Origin: Candidatus Poribacteria bacterium
GTDB taxonomy: Bacteria; Poribacteria; WGA-4E; WGA-3G
NCBI GenBank assembly: GCA_028818995.1
Contig: JAPPMR010000335.1
Location: 1 to 5,955, forward strand
Direction: 5' to 3'
Length of the DNA: 5,955 nt
A program made the translations under genes and the position numbers. This document shows, piece after piece, positions 1 to 5,682 of the stretch (its first letter is position 1; each line of letters opens with the position of its first letter). The notes under the pieces are model-generated. The model was not told the origin of the DNA and searched no databases. It saw only the letters and a list, made by a program, of their open reading frames with translations.

Positions 1-50
1 TTTTTTTTTTTTTTTTCTTGGGGGGCGCCGCTTTCAAAACACCCCCCCCC
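1..50. other. Homopolymer-rich contig end
   Basis: The window opens with 16 T, then a run of six G (20-25) and a run of nine C (42-50). No coding frame or regulatory site is apparent. The G run could pair with the C run across a 16-base loop, but no T run follows on either strand, so it is not a terminator. Runs like these at a sequence edge often come from amplification, low-quality read ends or assembly breaks. I treat these bases as unreliable. Confidence 0.6.
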
Positions 51-88
51 TACCAGGTGGAGGGCCGCTAAATTGATGCCTATGATGT

Positions 89-105
89 GGTTAGGAAACC
101 GAACC
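89..105. repeat. Short imperfect palindrome upstream of the methyltransferase
   Basis: GGTTAGG (89-95) and CCGAACC (99-105) can form a seven-position stem with one A/G mismatch and an AAA loop. It lies 54 bases before the methyltransferase start. It could be a small interspersed repeat or a 5'-UTR hairpin. The window holds only one copy, so its repeat status cannot be judged here. Confidence 0.3.
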
Positions 106-146
106 TATCTGTCAGGAAAATAGGGCAAATCCGATTAATTTGGTAT

Positions 147-151
147 AAGGA
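147..151 (+). promoter_or_regulatory. Shine-Dalgarno for the methyltransferase
   Basis: AAGGA lies eight bases before the ATG at 160. This is normal spacing and supports that codon as the true start of the methyltransferase. It also shows that this genome can use ordinary SD-led initiation, which makes the lack of an SD before the NAD synthetase gene more noticeable. Confidence 0.65.
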
Positions 152-159
152 ACTAATAA

Positions 160-1539
160 ATGAACGTCAATAACCGAACAATCTTTAGTAATGACAATTT
201 ACACATATTGCGCGGTTTAGACACAGAATCCGTAGATCTTATATACCTTGATCCGCCCTTCAACAGCAACCGCAACTATTCCGCGCCAATCGGCAGTGAA
301 GCAGCAGGCGCAGCGTTTAAAGACACATGGACGCTCTCCGATGTAGATAATGCATGGCATGGTGAAATCGCTGATCGTGAACCTGCTTTATATCAGTCAA
401 TACACGCGGCAGAACTGACACACAGCATAGGTATGAAGTCTTACCTCATAATGATGGCTGTGCGGTTGTTGGAGATGAAGCGAGTCCTTAAAAACACAGG
501 AAGCATATACCTCCACTGCGACCCGACTGCAAGTCATTATCTTAAAATGCTTATGGATAGTATCTTTGGTAAAGATAACTTTCGGGATGAGATTGTGTGG
601 CAGCGAGCATCGGGACGTGCAAAGGGAAGTCAACATAAAAGTAGATCGCTTGGACGAGACACCGACAGTGTTTTCCATTATTCTAAATCAAAAGATTTCA
701 TACATAATACAGTAACTCAAACTTTAACAGAAGCAGAGATATTGGTAAAATTTCCCCATACTGATTCAAACGGGCAAAGATATAACACTAATACTCCACT
801 ATTCTGTCAACCTTCAATGGGAGACCGTCCGAATCTTTGCTATGAATATAAAGGCGTAAGAAACCCTCATCCTTCTGGATGGCGCGTCAGCAAAGAGAAG
901 TTGATTGAAATGGATAATGCAGGCGATATAATTTGGCGTGAAGGAAAACGTCCGCTACGCAAATCTTACGCAGACCAATACACAGGTAAACCCATCGGTA
1001 ATTTATGGACTGATATACCTATTGCAGCAGGTAATGAACGGACAGGTTATCCCACACAAAAACCTGTTGCATTGTTAGATCGTATCATCAAAGCTTCCAC
1101 TAACCAAGACGATACAGTGTTAGACCCTTTTTGTGGTTGTGCTACAACTTGTGTTGCTGCTGAACGGTTACAAAGACAGTGGATTGGTATTGACATATCT
1201 CCGAAAGCAATTGAGCTCGTCAAGCACCGATTAGAAAAGGAAGTCGGTTTTTGGGGGAAAGTAATTAGTAGAGAAGATATACCTAAGCGCAGTGAGAAAT
1301 TGCCTAATTACACCACTCACAAGCATCAACTCTATGGTATGCAAGAAGGTGTTTGCAATGGCTGTAAATCACATTTTCCATTCCGCAATATGACTGTAGA
1401 TCATATTGTCCCACAAAAACACGGTGGCACAGACCACGAGGATAACTTGCAACTTCTCTGTGGGGCGTGTAATTCCACTAAAGGCACAGGGACGCAGGCG
1501 GAACTTATTGCGAAACTCAAAGAACAAGGAGTGCTGTAA
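160..1539 (+). CDS. DNA methyltransferase fused to an HNH nuclease domain
   Basis: The protein has 459 residues. It is a cytosolic S-adenosylmethionine-dependent DNA methyltransferase of the adenine-N6/cytosine-N4 class, followed by a McrA-like HNH domain. The catalytic motif DPPF is at residues 31-34. A YPTQKP motif is at 297-302. The AdoMet-binding motif DPFCGCATT is at 322-330, followed by WIGIDIS (341-347). The catalytic motif comes before the AdoMet motif, which is the beta-type permuted order. The middle section (about 140-290) is the likely target-recognition region. The HNH part (about 395-445) has CxxC pairs at 399/402 and 434/437 that probably bind zinc, DHIVP at 414-418 and DNLQLLC at 428-434. 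The ATG has a good SD. No specificity subunit or separate restriction enzyme lies downstream. It may be a single-chain modification-restriction protein or an orphan methylase with a homing-type nuclease. The domain calls are strong. The methylated base and target site cannot be read from the sequence. Confidence 0.93.
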   Translation: MNVNNRTIFSNDNLHILRGLDTESVDLIYLDPPFNSNRNYSAPIGSEAAGAAFKDTWTLSDVDNAWHGEIADREPALYQSIHAAELTHSIGMKSYLIMMAVRLLEMKRVLKNTGSIYLHCDPTASHYLKMLMDSIFGKDNFRDEIVWQRASGRAKGSQHKSRSLGRDTDSVFHYSKSKDFIHNTVTQTLTEAEILVKFPHTDSNGQRYNTNTPLFCQPSMGDRPNLCYEYKGVRNPHPSGWRVSKEKLIEMDNAGDIIWREGKRPLRKSYADQYTGKPIGNLWTDIPIAAGNERTGYPTQKPVALLDRIIKASTNQDDTVLDPFCGCATTCVAAERLQRQWIGIDISPKAIELVKHRLEKEVGFWGKVISREDIPKRSEKLPNYTTHKHQLYGMQEGVCNGCKSHFPFRNMTVDHIVPQKHGGTDHEDNLQLLCGACNSTKGTGTQAELIAKLKEQGVL

Positions 1540-1584
1540 ATGAATTCGTCCAGAGTTTGTCTTTCATTATGTGAAATAGGATGA
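1540..1584 (+). other. Possible remnant start of a lost downstream gene (14 codons)
   Basis: An ATG begins one base after the methyltransferase stop. AAGGAG (1526-1531, inside the methyltransferase coding sequence) sits eight bases before it, which is near-ideal spacing. The frame reads MNSSRVCLSLCEIG and then meets TGA (1582-1584) and TAA. Nearby frames also close quickly. This could be the surviving 5' edge of a gene once translated after the methyltransferase, or chance. No homology is recognised. Confidence 0.2.
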
Positions 1585-1641
1585 TAAACTTTCGTAGGAT
1601 TTTCAATAATTCTTAGATCTTACTCGTTATGAGTTCATATT

Positions 1642-1679
1642 AAAAAATAGGACGATCAGAAAAGATAACTCTATTTTTT
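1642..1679. terminator. AT-rich hairpin, possible weak terminator
   Basis: AAAAAATAG (1642-1650) and CTATTTTTT (1671-1679) form a perfect nine-pair stem around a 20-base loop, about 100 bases past the methyltransferase stop. The T run makes up part of the 3' arm, so it resembles a bidirectional terminator, but the stem is nearly all A/T. It could equally be chance in AT-rich DNA. Confidence 0.3.
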
Positions 1680-1686
1680 CTACTTT

Positions 1687-1721
1687 AAGGAGGTGGCAGC
1701 CTACCTATTTACCTTTATAAT
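1687..1721 (+). promoter_or_regulatory. Orphan SD-like sequence, small hairpin and promoter-like boxes
   Basis: AAGGAGGT (1687-1694) is the full anti-SD complement but has no ATG at a usable distance. A GTG at 1693 would give only 22 codons. Bases 1691-1696 pair with 1701-1706 around a CAGC loop. GTGGCA (1693-1698) and TATAAT (1716-1721) are 17 bases apart, matching a sigma-70-type layout with a four-of-six -35 box. No product is evident downstream before the RNA promoter at 1816. Confidence 0.25.
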
Positions 1722-1815
1722 AGTATACCATGTTGCTCAAATGAATCAAGGAAAGATGTAGTCTAAATAAGGATTTGTGGAACTTTTTTTGAGATGATTA
1801 TTTTAGGGTGGTAAT

Positions 1816-1844
1816 TTGCAAACAAGCAGGGAATGTAGTATAAT
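1816..1844 (+). promoter_or_regulatory. Sigma-70-type promoter of the tRNA-like RNA
   Basis: TTGCAA (1816-1821; four of six consensus positions) and a perfect TATAAT (1839-1844) are separated by exactly 17 bases. Initiation would be expected near G1851. That places the 5' end of the transcript inside the leader arm that pairs with the terminator arm. It is the best-matching promoter in the window. Confidence 0.65.
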
Positions 1845-1850
1845 AAAACC

Positions 1851-1954
1851 GCTGAACACCTAATATGGGGGATAGCTGGTGCTGGTAATGGGGTTGCCAC
1901 TCATTTATCACGGGTTCAATTCCCGTATCCTCCATAGGGTGTTCAGCGGTTTTT
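1851..1954 (+). ncRNA. tRNA-Ala-like small RNA with paired leader and trailer
   Basis: The predicted RNA of about 104 nt contains a cloverleaf-like core (1867-1934). Its acceptor stem is 1867-1873 with 1927-1933, seven pairs including G1869:U1931, which equals G3:U70, followed by discriminator A1934. The T arm (1910-1926) is canonical: five pairs and loop TTCAATT, giving a perfect B-box. The variable loop is five bases ending in C. An anticodon-like arm (1888-1904) has five pairs and a seven-base loop with U33 and UGC at 34-36. G3:U70 plus A73 is the known alanyl-tRNA synthetase identity signal, and UGC is an Ala anticodon. Oddities: the D region has only 13 bases (a 3-bp AGC/GCT stem with a TGGT loop), position 8 is A instead of U, position 37 is C, and no CCA is encoded. 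The leader pairs with the trailer. It may be a degenerate tRNA-Ala, a minimal tRNA or a tRNA-mimic RNA. The fold was drawn by eye. Confidence 0.55.
1938..1954 (+). terminator. Terminator of the tRNA-like RNA
   Basis: The arm GGTGTTCAGCGG (1938-1949) is followed directly by five T (1950-1954). Its partner (1849-1860) is the start of the same transcript, so the terminator helix can form only when the whole RNA, including the cloverleaf, is enclosed. The helix is symmetric and has TTTTATTATACT after it on the other strand, so it may also stop minus-strand transcription. Confidence 0.6.
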
Positions 1955-2014
1955 ATACTGAACATAAATATGATACCATAGAAATTTGTAAATGTCAAAG
2001 AAAAATATGTATTT

Positions 2015-2045
2015 TTGTTAATATTTAATTGTATTGAATTATAAT
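2015..2045 (+). promoter_or_regulatory. Candidate promoter of the secreted-protein gene
   Basis: TATAAT (2040-2045) is a perfect -10 box lying 20 bases before the ATG at 2066. TTGTTA (2015-2020) matches four of six -35 positions, but the spacer is 19 bases, longer than ideal. The surrounding 1957-2065 stretch is very AT-rich and holds nothing else I can name. Translation would use a weak AGG (2054-2056). Confidence 0.4.
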
Positions 2046-2065
2046 TTGAAAATAGGTAAAACACT

Positions 2066-3379
2066 ATGTATAAACCAAACAAGTTAGCACTTTCTCTACT
2101 TACTATAGTTTGTCTTACAATGCTTCTGTCTACCGCATCAGCACAGTATTTACTCGTGCCGATGGAGCAGAAACAGACCAACCATCTGAAAGCCTATGGA
2201 CTAACATATTGGGCATTAGAGGTGCCACGTGAATACCAATGTTATTGGTGGCTGAATTATCGTGGCGGATCGTTTGTGATACCCGATGCTCCCGATGTCC
2301 GAGTGCGTGCCGCGCAGATGGGTGTCACCATTGAACAGATGAGCGATGTTGAATATCGGACAATCAAAGAGACCGTCATTGAAACAAGCAATATGGATGA
2401 GATTTTGTTAGAAAAAGCACCCAAAATTGCTGTTTATGCACCATCAGAAGATTCGCCATATCGCGACCCGTGGGACGATGCGGTGAAAATCGCCTTGGAT
2501 TATGCCGAAATCCCTTACGACCAAATCTGGGACAAGGAGGTGCAGCGGGGTGCATTGCATACAGAAAATTATGATTGGTTGCACTTACACCACGAAGATT
2601 TTACCGGACAGCACGGCAAATTCCACGGATCCTTTTCACAGCAAGTGTGGTATCAACAGCGGATGGCACTTTTTGAAACTGCTGCAAAAGAAGCGGGATT
2701 TAAACGTGTCCCCCGCCATAAAGGACAAACAGCGTTGGATATTGCTGATTATGTCGCAAAAGGTGGTTTTATCTTTGCGATGTGTTCAGCACCTGAAACT
2801 TTAGACATCGCCTTAGCGACGAAGGGGGGAATGCTTGATATTGTTGACCCCGTGTTAGACGCTACGCCGCTCGCGCCCGATTTCCATAATCATTTGGATT
2901 TTGAGCGAACGTTCGCATTTGAAGATTTTACGCTCTATCCTAATCCGAATCGCTATGAATTCTCTGACGTTGACAATCCAAATCCTGATCGGAGTCCACA
3001 TACCGGCGTAGAGGATTTTCAACTGTTTGAATTTTCTGCTAAACACGATCCCATTCCGACAATGCTCACGCAAAACCACGTTTCAGAAGTGCGCGGTTTT
3101 CTTGGACAGACAACATCTTTTAATTTAGACAGAATCCACAAGTCAGTTACGATTTTAGGTAAAATTGAAGGCACAAACTATGCTAAATACGTTCACGGCA
3201 CTTTAGGGAAAGGCACTTTTACCTTCCTCGGTGGACATGACCCGGAGGATTACCGTCACCTTGTTGGAGAAGGGAAAATCCCCACGAATCTCGATCTGCA
3301 CAAGCATTCGCCAGGGTATCGGTTGATTCTCAATAATATATTGTTTCCCGCTGCTCGTAAGAAACCGCAAAAAACATGA
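2066..3379 (+). CDS. Secreted protein of the family labelled 'asparagine synthetase B', function unknown
   Basis: The product has 437 residues. A Sec signal peptide is clear: K3/K6, a hydrophobic stretch at 7-21, and an ASA cleavage motif before Q27. It should therefore act outside the cytoplasm. The sequence resembles, from memory, a family common in Bacteroidetes and Rhodothermus-like bacteria whose members are often named asparagine synthetase B. Conserved-looking blocks are HLKAYGLTYWAL (40-51), LNYRGGSF (63-70), WLHLHHEDFTG (171-181), GGFIFAMCSA (233-242), DPIPTMLTQNHV (328-339) and GGHDPEDYRH (389-398). True AsnB enzymes are cytosolic, have an N-terminal Cys2 glutaminase and an SGGxDS ATP motif; none of these is visible here. 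The GG...C240 block recalls the nucleophile elbow of class I amidotransferase or ThuA-like folds, which is only an inference. The gene has a possible promoter of its own and is followed by a REP-like palindrome. The gene call is strong; the enzymatic role is unknown. Confidence 0.88.
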   Translation: MYKPNKLALSLLTIVCLTMLLSTASAQYLLVPMEQKQTNHLKAYGLTYWALEVPREYQCYWWLNYRGGSFVIPDAPDVRVRAAQMGVTIEQMSDVEYRTIKETVIETSNMDEILLEKAPKIAVYAPSEDSPYRDPWDDAVKIALDYAEIPYDQIWDKEVQRGALHTENYDWLHLHHEDFTGQHGKFHGSFSQQVWYQQRMALFETAAKEAGFKRVPRHKGQTALDIADYVAKGGFIFAMCSAPETLDIALATKGGMLDIVDPVLDATPLAPDFHNHLDFERTFAFEDFTLYPNPNRYEFSDVDNPNPDRSPHTGVEDFQLFEFSAKHDPIPTMLTQNHVSEVRGFLGQTTSFNLDRIHKSVTILGKIEGTNYAKYVHGTLGKGTFTFLGGHDPEDYRHLVGEGKIPTNLDLHKHSPGYRLILNNILFPAARKKPQKT

Positions 3380-3391
3380 TAGTCATAAGCC

Positions 3392-3549
3392 TGTAGGTCG
3401 GGTAGAGCGAAGCGACACCCGACATGAAAATCCCTATCCAATCATACGTTTCCGAACTAACGCCAAACGCGTAAGTAGTATTTGCCAAAACCAACGCTAA
3501 AGACACCTGCGGCATTTGTCGGGTTTCGCGTTGCTCTACCCGACCTACA
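3392..3549. repeat. Inverted pair of REP-like palindromes
   Basis: Copy A (3393-3424) and copy B (3517-3548, opposite orientation) match at 29 of 32 positions, with one more matching base outside each. The spacer is 92 bases. Each copy is itself an imperfect palindrome, with GTCGGGT pairing with ACCCGAC around a GC-rich centre. Head-to-head pairs of short palindromes like this resemble REP doublets (BIME or REPIN), which a RAYT transposase can move. No such transposase gene is present here. The pair occupies nearly all of the 176-base gap between the secreted-protein gene and the NAD synthetase gene. Copy A starts 13 bases after the first gene's stop and may stabilise the mRNA end or attenuate readthrough. 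Confidence 0.85.
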
Positions 3550-3555
3550 AGACTG

Positions 3556-5682
3556 ATGGCTGATAACTATAAAAATATGAAAGCAACACTCGCAACCTGC
3601 AACCTGAATCAGTGGGCGCTTGACTTTGAGGGCAATTGTGAGCGCATTATTGAGTCGATACAACTCGCCAAAGCAGCAGGTGCGCGCTACCGTCTCGGTC
3701 CTGAACTTGAGATAACGGGTTATTCTTGCGAAGACCATTTCCTTGAAGAAGATACGTTACGGCACAGTTGGGAATCGCTTGCACGCATCATCATGGGTGG
3801 ACATACGGACGGTATTTTGTGCGATATAGGCATGCCGGTGATGCACAAAAGTGTGCGTTACAACTGCCGTGTGTTCGTCTGTAATGGTAAGATTCTTCTG
3901 ATTCGTCCGAAGTTAGTGCTTGCGGCTGAAGGGAACTACCGAGAACCGCGTTGGTTTGCCGCGTGGCAAAAAGGATGGTCAACAGAACCTTTTCAAGTGC
4001 CACCTGAGATACTTGAAATTACGCCTAATTCCACTGTGCCGATGGGGTGTGCTGTCATTATGACACACGACACGATTTTAGCATCGGAAACCTGTGAAGA
4101 GTTGTTTGCACCGCATTCACCACATATTGACCTCGCATACAACGGGGTTGAGATAATCGCCAATGGATCGGGTTCACATCACGAACTCCGCAAACTTGAT
4201 ACGCGCTTGTCGTTGATCCGAAATGCGACTGAAAAATGTGGAGGCGTTTACCTATATGCCAATCAGCAGGGGTGTGATGGGGGTAGGCTCTATTTTGATG
4301 GTTGTGCAACGATTGCCCAAAACGGACACGTCATCGCGCAGGGATCACAGTTCTCAATCAACGACGTTGAAGTGGTTACAGCCACAGTGGATTTACGAGA
4401 TGTTCGCTCCTATCGCGGTTCAAGGATGAGTGGTGCAGTGCAGGCGAGTCGTGGTGTTTCTATTCCACAGATTTATGCCGATTTTAAAGTTACGGATACT
4501 GAAAAACGTCCTGTTACCGTTCCGAAGGTTGATCTTGACATTCATACACCCGAAGAAGAGATTGCGCTCGGTCCTGCATGTTGGCTATGGGATTATCTCA
4601 GACGTTCTGAAGCAGCAGGATATTTCGTGCCGCTTTCGGGGGGTTCGGATAGTGGCACTGTTGCAACGTTGGTCGGTTCTATGTGTCAACTTGTTGCGAA
4701 AGGTATTCTCGGGGATGTGCCGCACGTCATTCGTGATGCTGAACGGCTGCTCGGTGCAGAATGTATTGAAAAAATCAAAACTGATTTTAACGACCCACAT
4801 CAGGCAGCACAACATCTTGCCAATCAGTTGCTCTATACGTGCTATATGGGCACAGCAAACAGTTCTCGTGAAACGCGGCATCGCGCTAAACAGTTAGCAA
4901 GTGAAATTGGGAGTTATCATCTTGATATTAACATGGAGTCACTTGTGGGTGCTTTGCGAAAAATGTTTAGCGGAATAACCGGCAAAACGCCCCAGTTCAA
5001 AACCGAAGGCGGCAGTACTGTTGAGAATCAGGCATTGCAAAACATACAGGCGCGGCTGCGGATGGTTATAAGTTATCTCTTTGCACAGACGTTGCCGTGG
5101 GTTCGTGGTAGACGCGGGACACTCCTCGTGTTAGGCACTGGCAACGTTGACGAGGCACTGCGTGGTTACCTCACCAAATATGATTGTAGCAGTGCCGACA
5201 TAAACCCGATTGGAAGCATTAGTAAAACGGATTTACGCAGTTTTCTCCACTGGGCAAAAGAACATCTCGGCTATCCGAGTCTCGGGGCAATCTTGGAGGC
5301 ACCGCCGACTGCAGAATTAGAACCCATCACTGAAACCTACACCCAAACCGATGAGGAAGACATGGGGATGACTTATGCTGAGCTTAGTCGGTTTGGGCAA
5401 CTGCGAAAAGTGCATCGGTGCGGTCCCGTCAGCATGTTTGAGAAACTGGTTCAAGAGTGGAATCATCTACCGCCAACTGAAGTAGCAGAGAAGGTCAAAA
5501 GGTTTTTCCGTTACTACGCGATCAATCGGCACAAAATGACGACATTAACACCCGCATATCATGCTGAACCGTATTCGCCCGATGACAACCGATTTGACTT
5601 AAGGCAGTTCCTATACAACACACGCTGGAGTTGGCAGTTTCGTAGAATTGATAAGATGATAGAGGAGATGGAAACTGAATGA
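3556..5682 (+). CDS. nadE: Glutamine-dependent NAD+ synthetase, eukaryotic-type architecture
   Basis: This cytosolic enzyme converts nicotinic acid adenine dinucleotide to NAD+ with ATP and glutamine-derived ammonia, the last step of NAD synthesis. Residues about 9-300 form a nitrilase-type glutaminase. By alignment from memory to human NADSYN1 (E45/K114/C175), its catalytic triad is E50 (GPELE), K119 (IRPK) and C180 (SETCEE). Residues about 330-700 form the synthetase domain, with the ATP PP-loop SGGSDS at 361-366 and the signature [16 protein letters not shown] at 538-553. The length of 708 matches the eukaryotic enzyme (about 706), and long blocks are near-identical to it, such as [15 protein letters not shown] (657-671). 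No gap or frameshift is visible. Start choice is uncertain: ATG 3556 lies seven bases after a REP-like palindrome, and ATG 3577 (M8) fits the family N-terminus better; neither has an SD. The next gene overlaps its stop by four bases. Confidence 0.96.
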   Translation: MADNYKNMKATLATCNLNQWALDFEGNCERIIESIQLAKAAGARYRLGPELEITGYSCEDHFLEEDTLRHSWESLARIIMGGHTDGILCDIGMPVMHKSVRYNCRVFVCNGKILLIRPKLVLAAEGNYREPRWFAAWQKGWSTEPFQVPPEILEITPNSTVPMGCAVIMTHDTILASETCEELFAPHSPHIDLAYNGVEIIANGSGSHHELRKLDTRLSLIRNATEKCGGVYLYANQQGCDGGRLYFDGCATIAQNGHVIAQGSQFSINDVEVVTATVDLRDVRSYRGSRMSGAVQASRGVSIPQIYADFKVTDTEKRPVTVPKVDLDIHTPEEEIALGPACWLWDYLRRSEAAGYFVPLSGGSDSGTVATLVGSMCQLVAKGILGDVPHVIRDAERLLGAECIEKIKTDFNDPHQAAQHLANQLLYTCYMGTANSSRETRHRAKQLASEIGSYHLDINMESLVGALRKMFSGITGKTPQFKTEGGSTVENQALQNIQARLRMVISYLFAQTLPWVRGRRGTLLVLGTGNVDEALRGYLTKYDCSSADINPIGSISKTDLRSFLHWAKEHLGYPSLGAILEAPPTAELEPITETYTQTDEEDMGMTYAELSRFGQLRKVHRCGPVSMFEKLVQEWNHLPPTEVAEKVKRFFRYYAINRHKMTTLTPAYHAEPYSPDDNRFDLRQFLYNTRWSWQFRRIDKMIEEMETE

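Larger units (their letters stand above)
1540..1815. other. Gene-free AT-rich interval
   Basis: No credible coding frame exists in these 276 bases. The interval holds an AT-rich hairpin (1642-1679), a perfect but orphan SD-like AAGGAGGT (1687-1694) overlapping a small hairpin (1691-1706), and a TATAAT box (1716-1721). A run of seven T near 1784-1790 has no convincing stem before it. The mixture of isolated expression signals without a gene suggests decayed sequence or an unrecognised small RNA. Confidence 0.5.
1837..1959. repeat. Long inverted repeat enclosing the tRNA-like RNA
   Basis: Bases 1845-1860 and 1938-1953 are perfect 16-base inverted repeats. If TA at 1844-1845 is bulged, pairing extends so that AGTATAA (1837-1843) matches TTATACT (1953-1959). 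Further in, 1864-1873 pair with 1927-1936 over ten positions. The 5' arm therefore contains the -10 box, and the DNA is symmetric well beyond what a terminator needs. I see no clear target-site duplication at the ends. This could still be a miniature mobile element carrying the RNA. Confidence 0.7.

Noticed and set aside
20..50. Terminator formed by the G run and C run
   Set aside because: The T run lies before the stem on the plus strand, and the minus strand would end in A, so neither orientation gives a terminator.
58..86. Promoter TGGAGG / TATGAT before the methyltransferase
   Set aside because: The -35 candidate matches only three of six positions, and the region adjoins unreliable contig-end sequence, so the match is too weak to list.
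1867..1934. A piece of tmRNA
   Set aside because: tmRNA also has G3:U70 and lacks a D stem, but it has no anticodon arm and carries a long insert with a tag-coding frame. Here an anticodon-like arm is present, the molecule is closed at 68 nt, and no tag frame exists.
1851..1954. Signal recognition particle RNA, because the ends pair and the size is near 100 nt
   Set aside because: The conserved apical SRP domain with its GGAA-type loop and adjacent asymmetric loop is missing. The interior is a multi-branched cloverleaf, not a rod.
1798..2181. A 127-codon minus-strand open frame across the tRNA-like RNA
   Set aside because: It is antisense to the tRNA-like gene and to the signal peptide of the next gene. 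Its section reading MEDTGIEPV is the typical false peptide from translating the reverse complement of a tRNA T arm.
3392..3549. CRISPR array from the repeated 32-base unit
   Set aside because: There are only two copies, they are in opposite orientation, and the spacer is 92 bases.
4430..4897. A 155-codon plus-strand open frame inside the NAD synthetase gene
   Set aside because: It is out of frame within a full-length, highly conserved coding sequence and has no recognisable protein character.
3556..5682. Eukaryotic contamination as the source of the NAD synthetase
   Set aside because: There are no introns, the gene overlaps a following signal-peptide gene in bacterial fashion, and a REP-like repeat precedes it.
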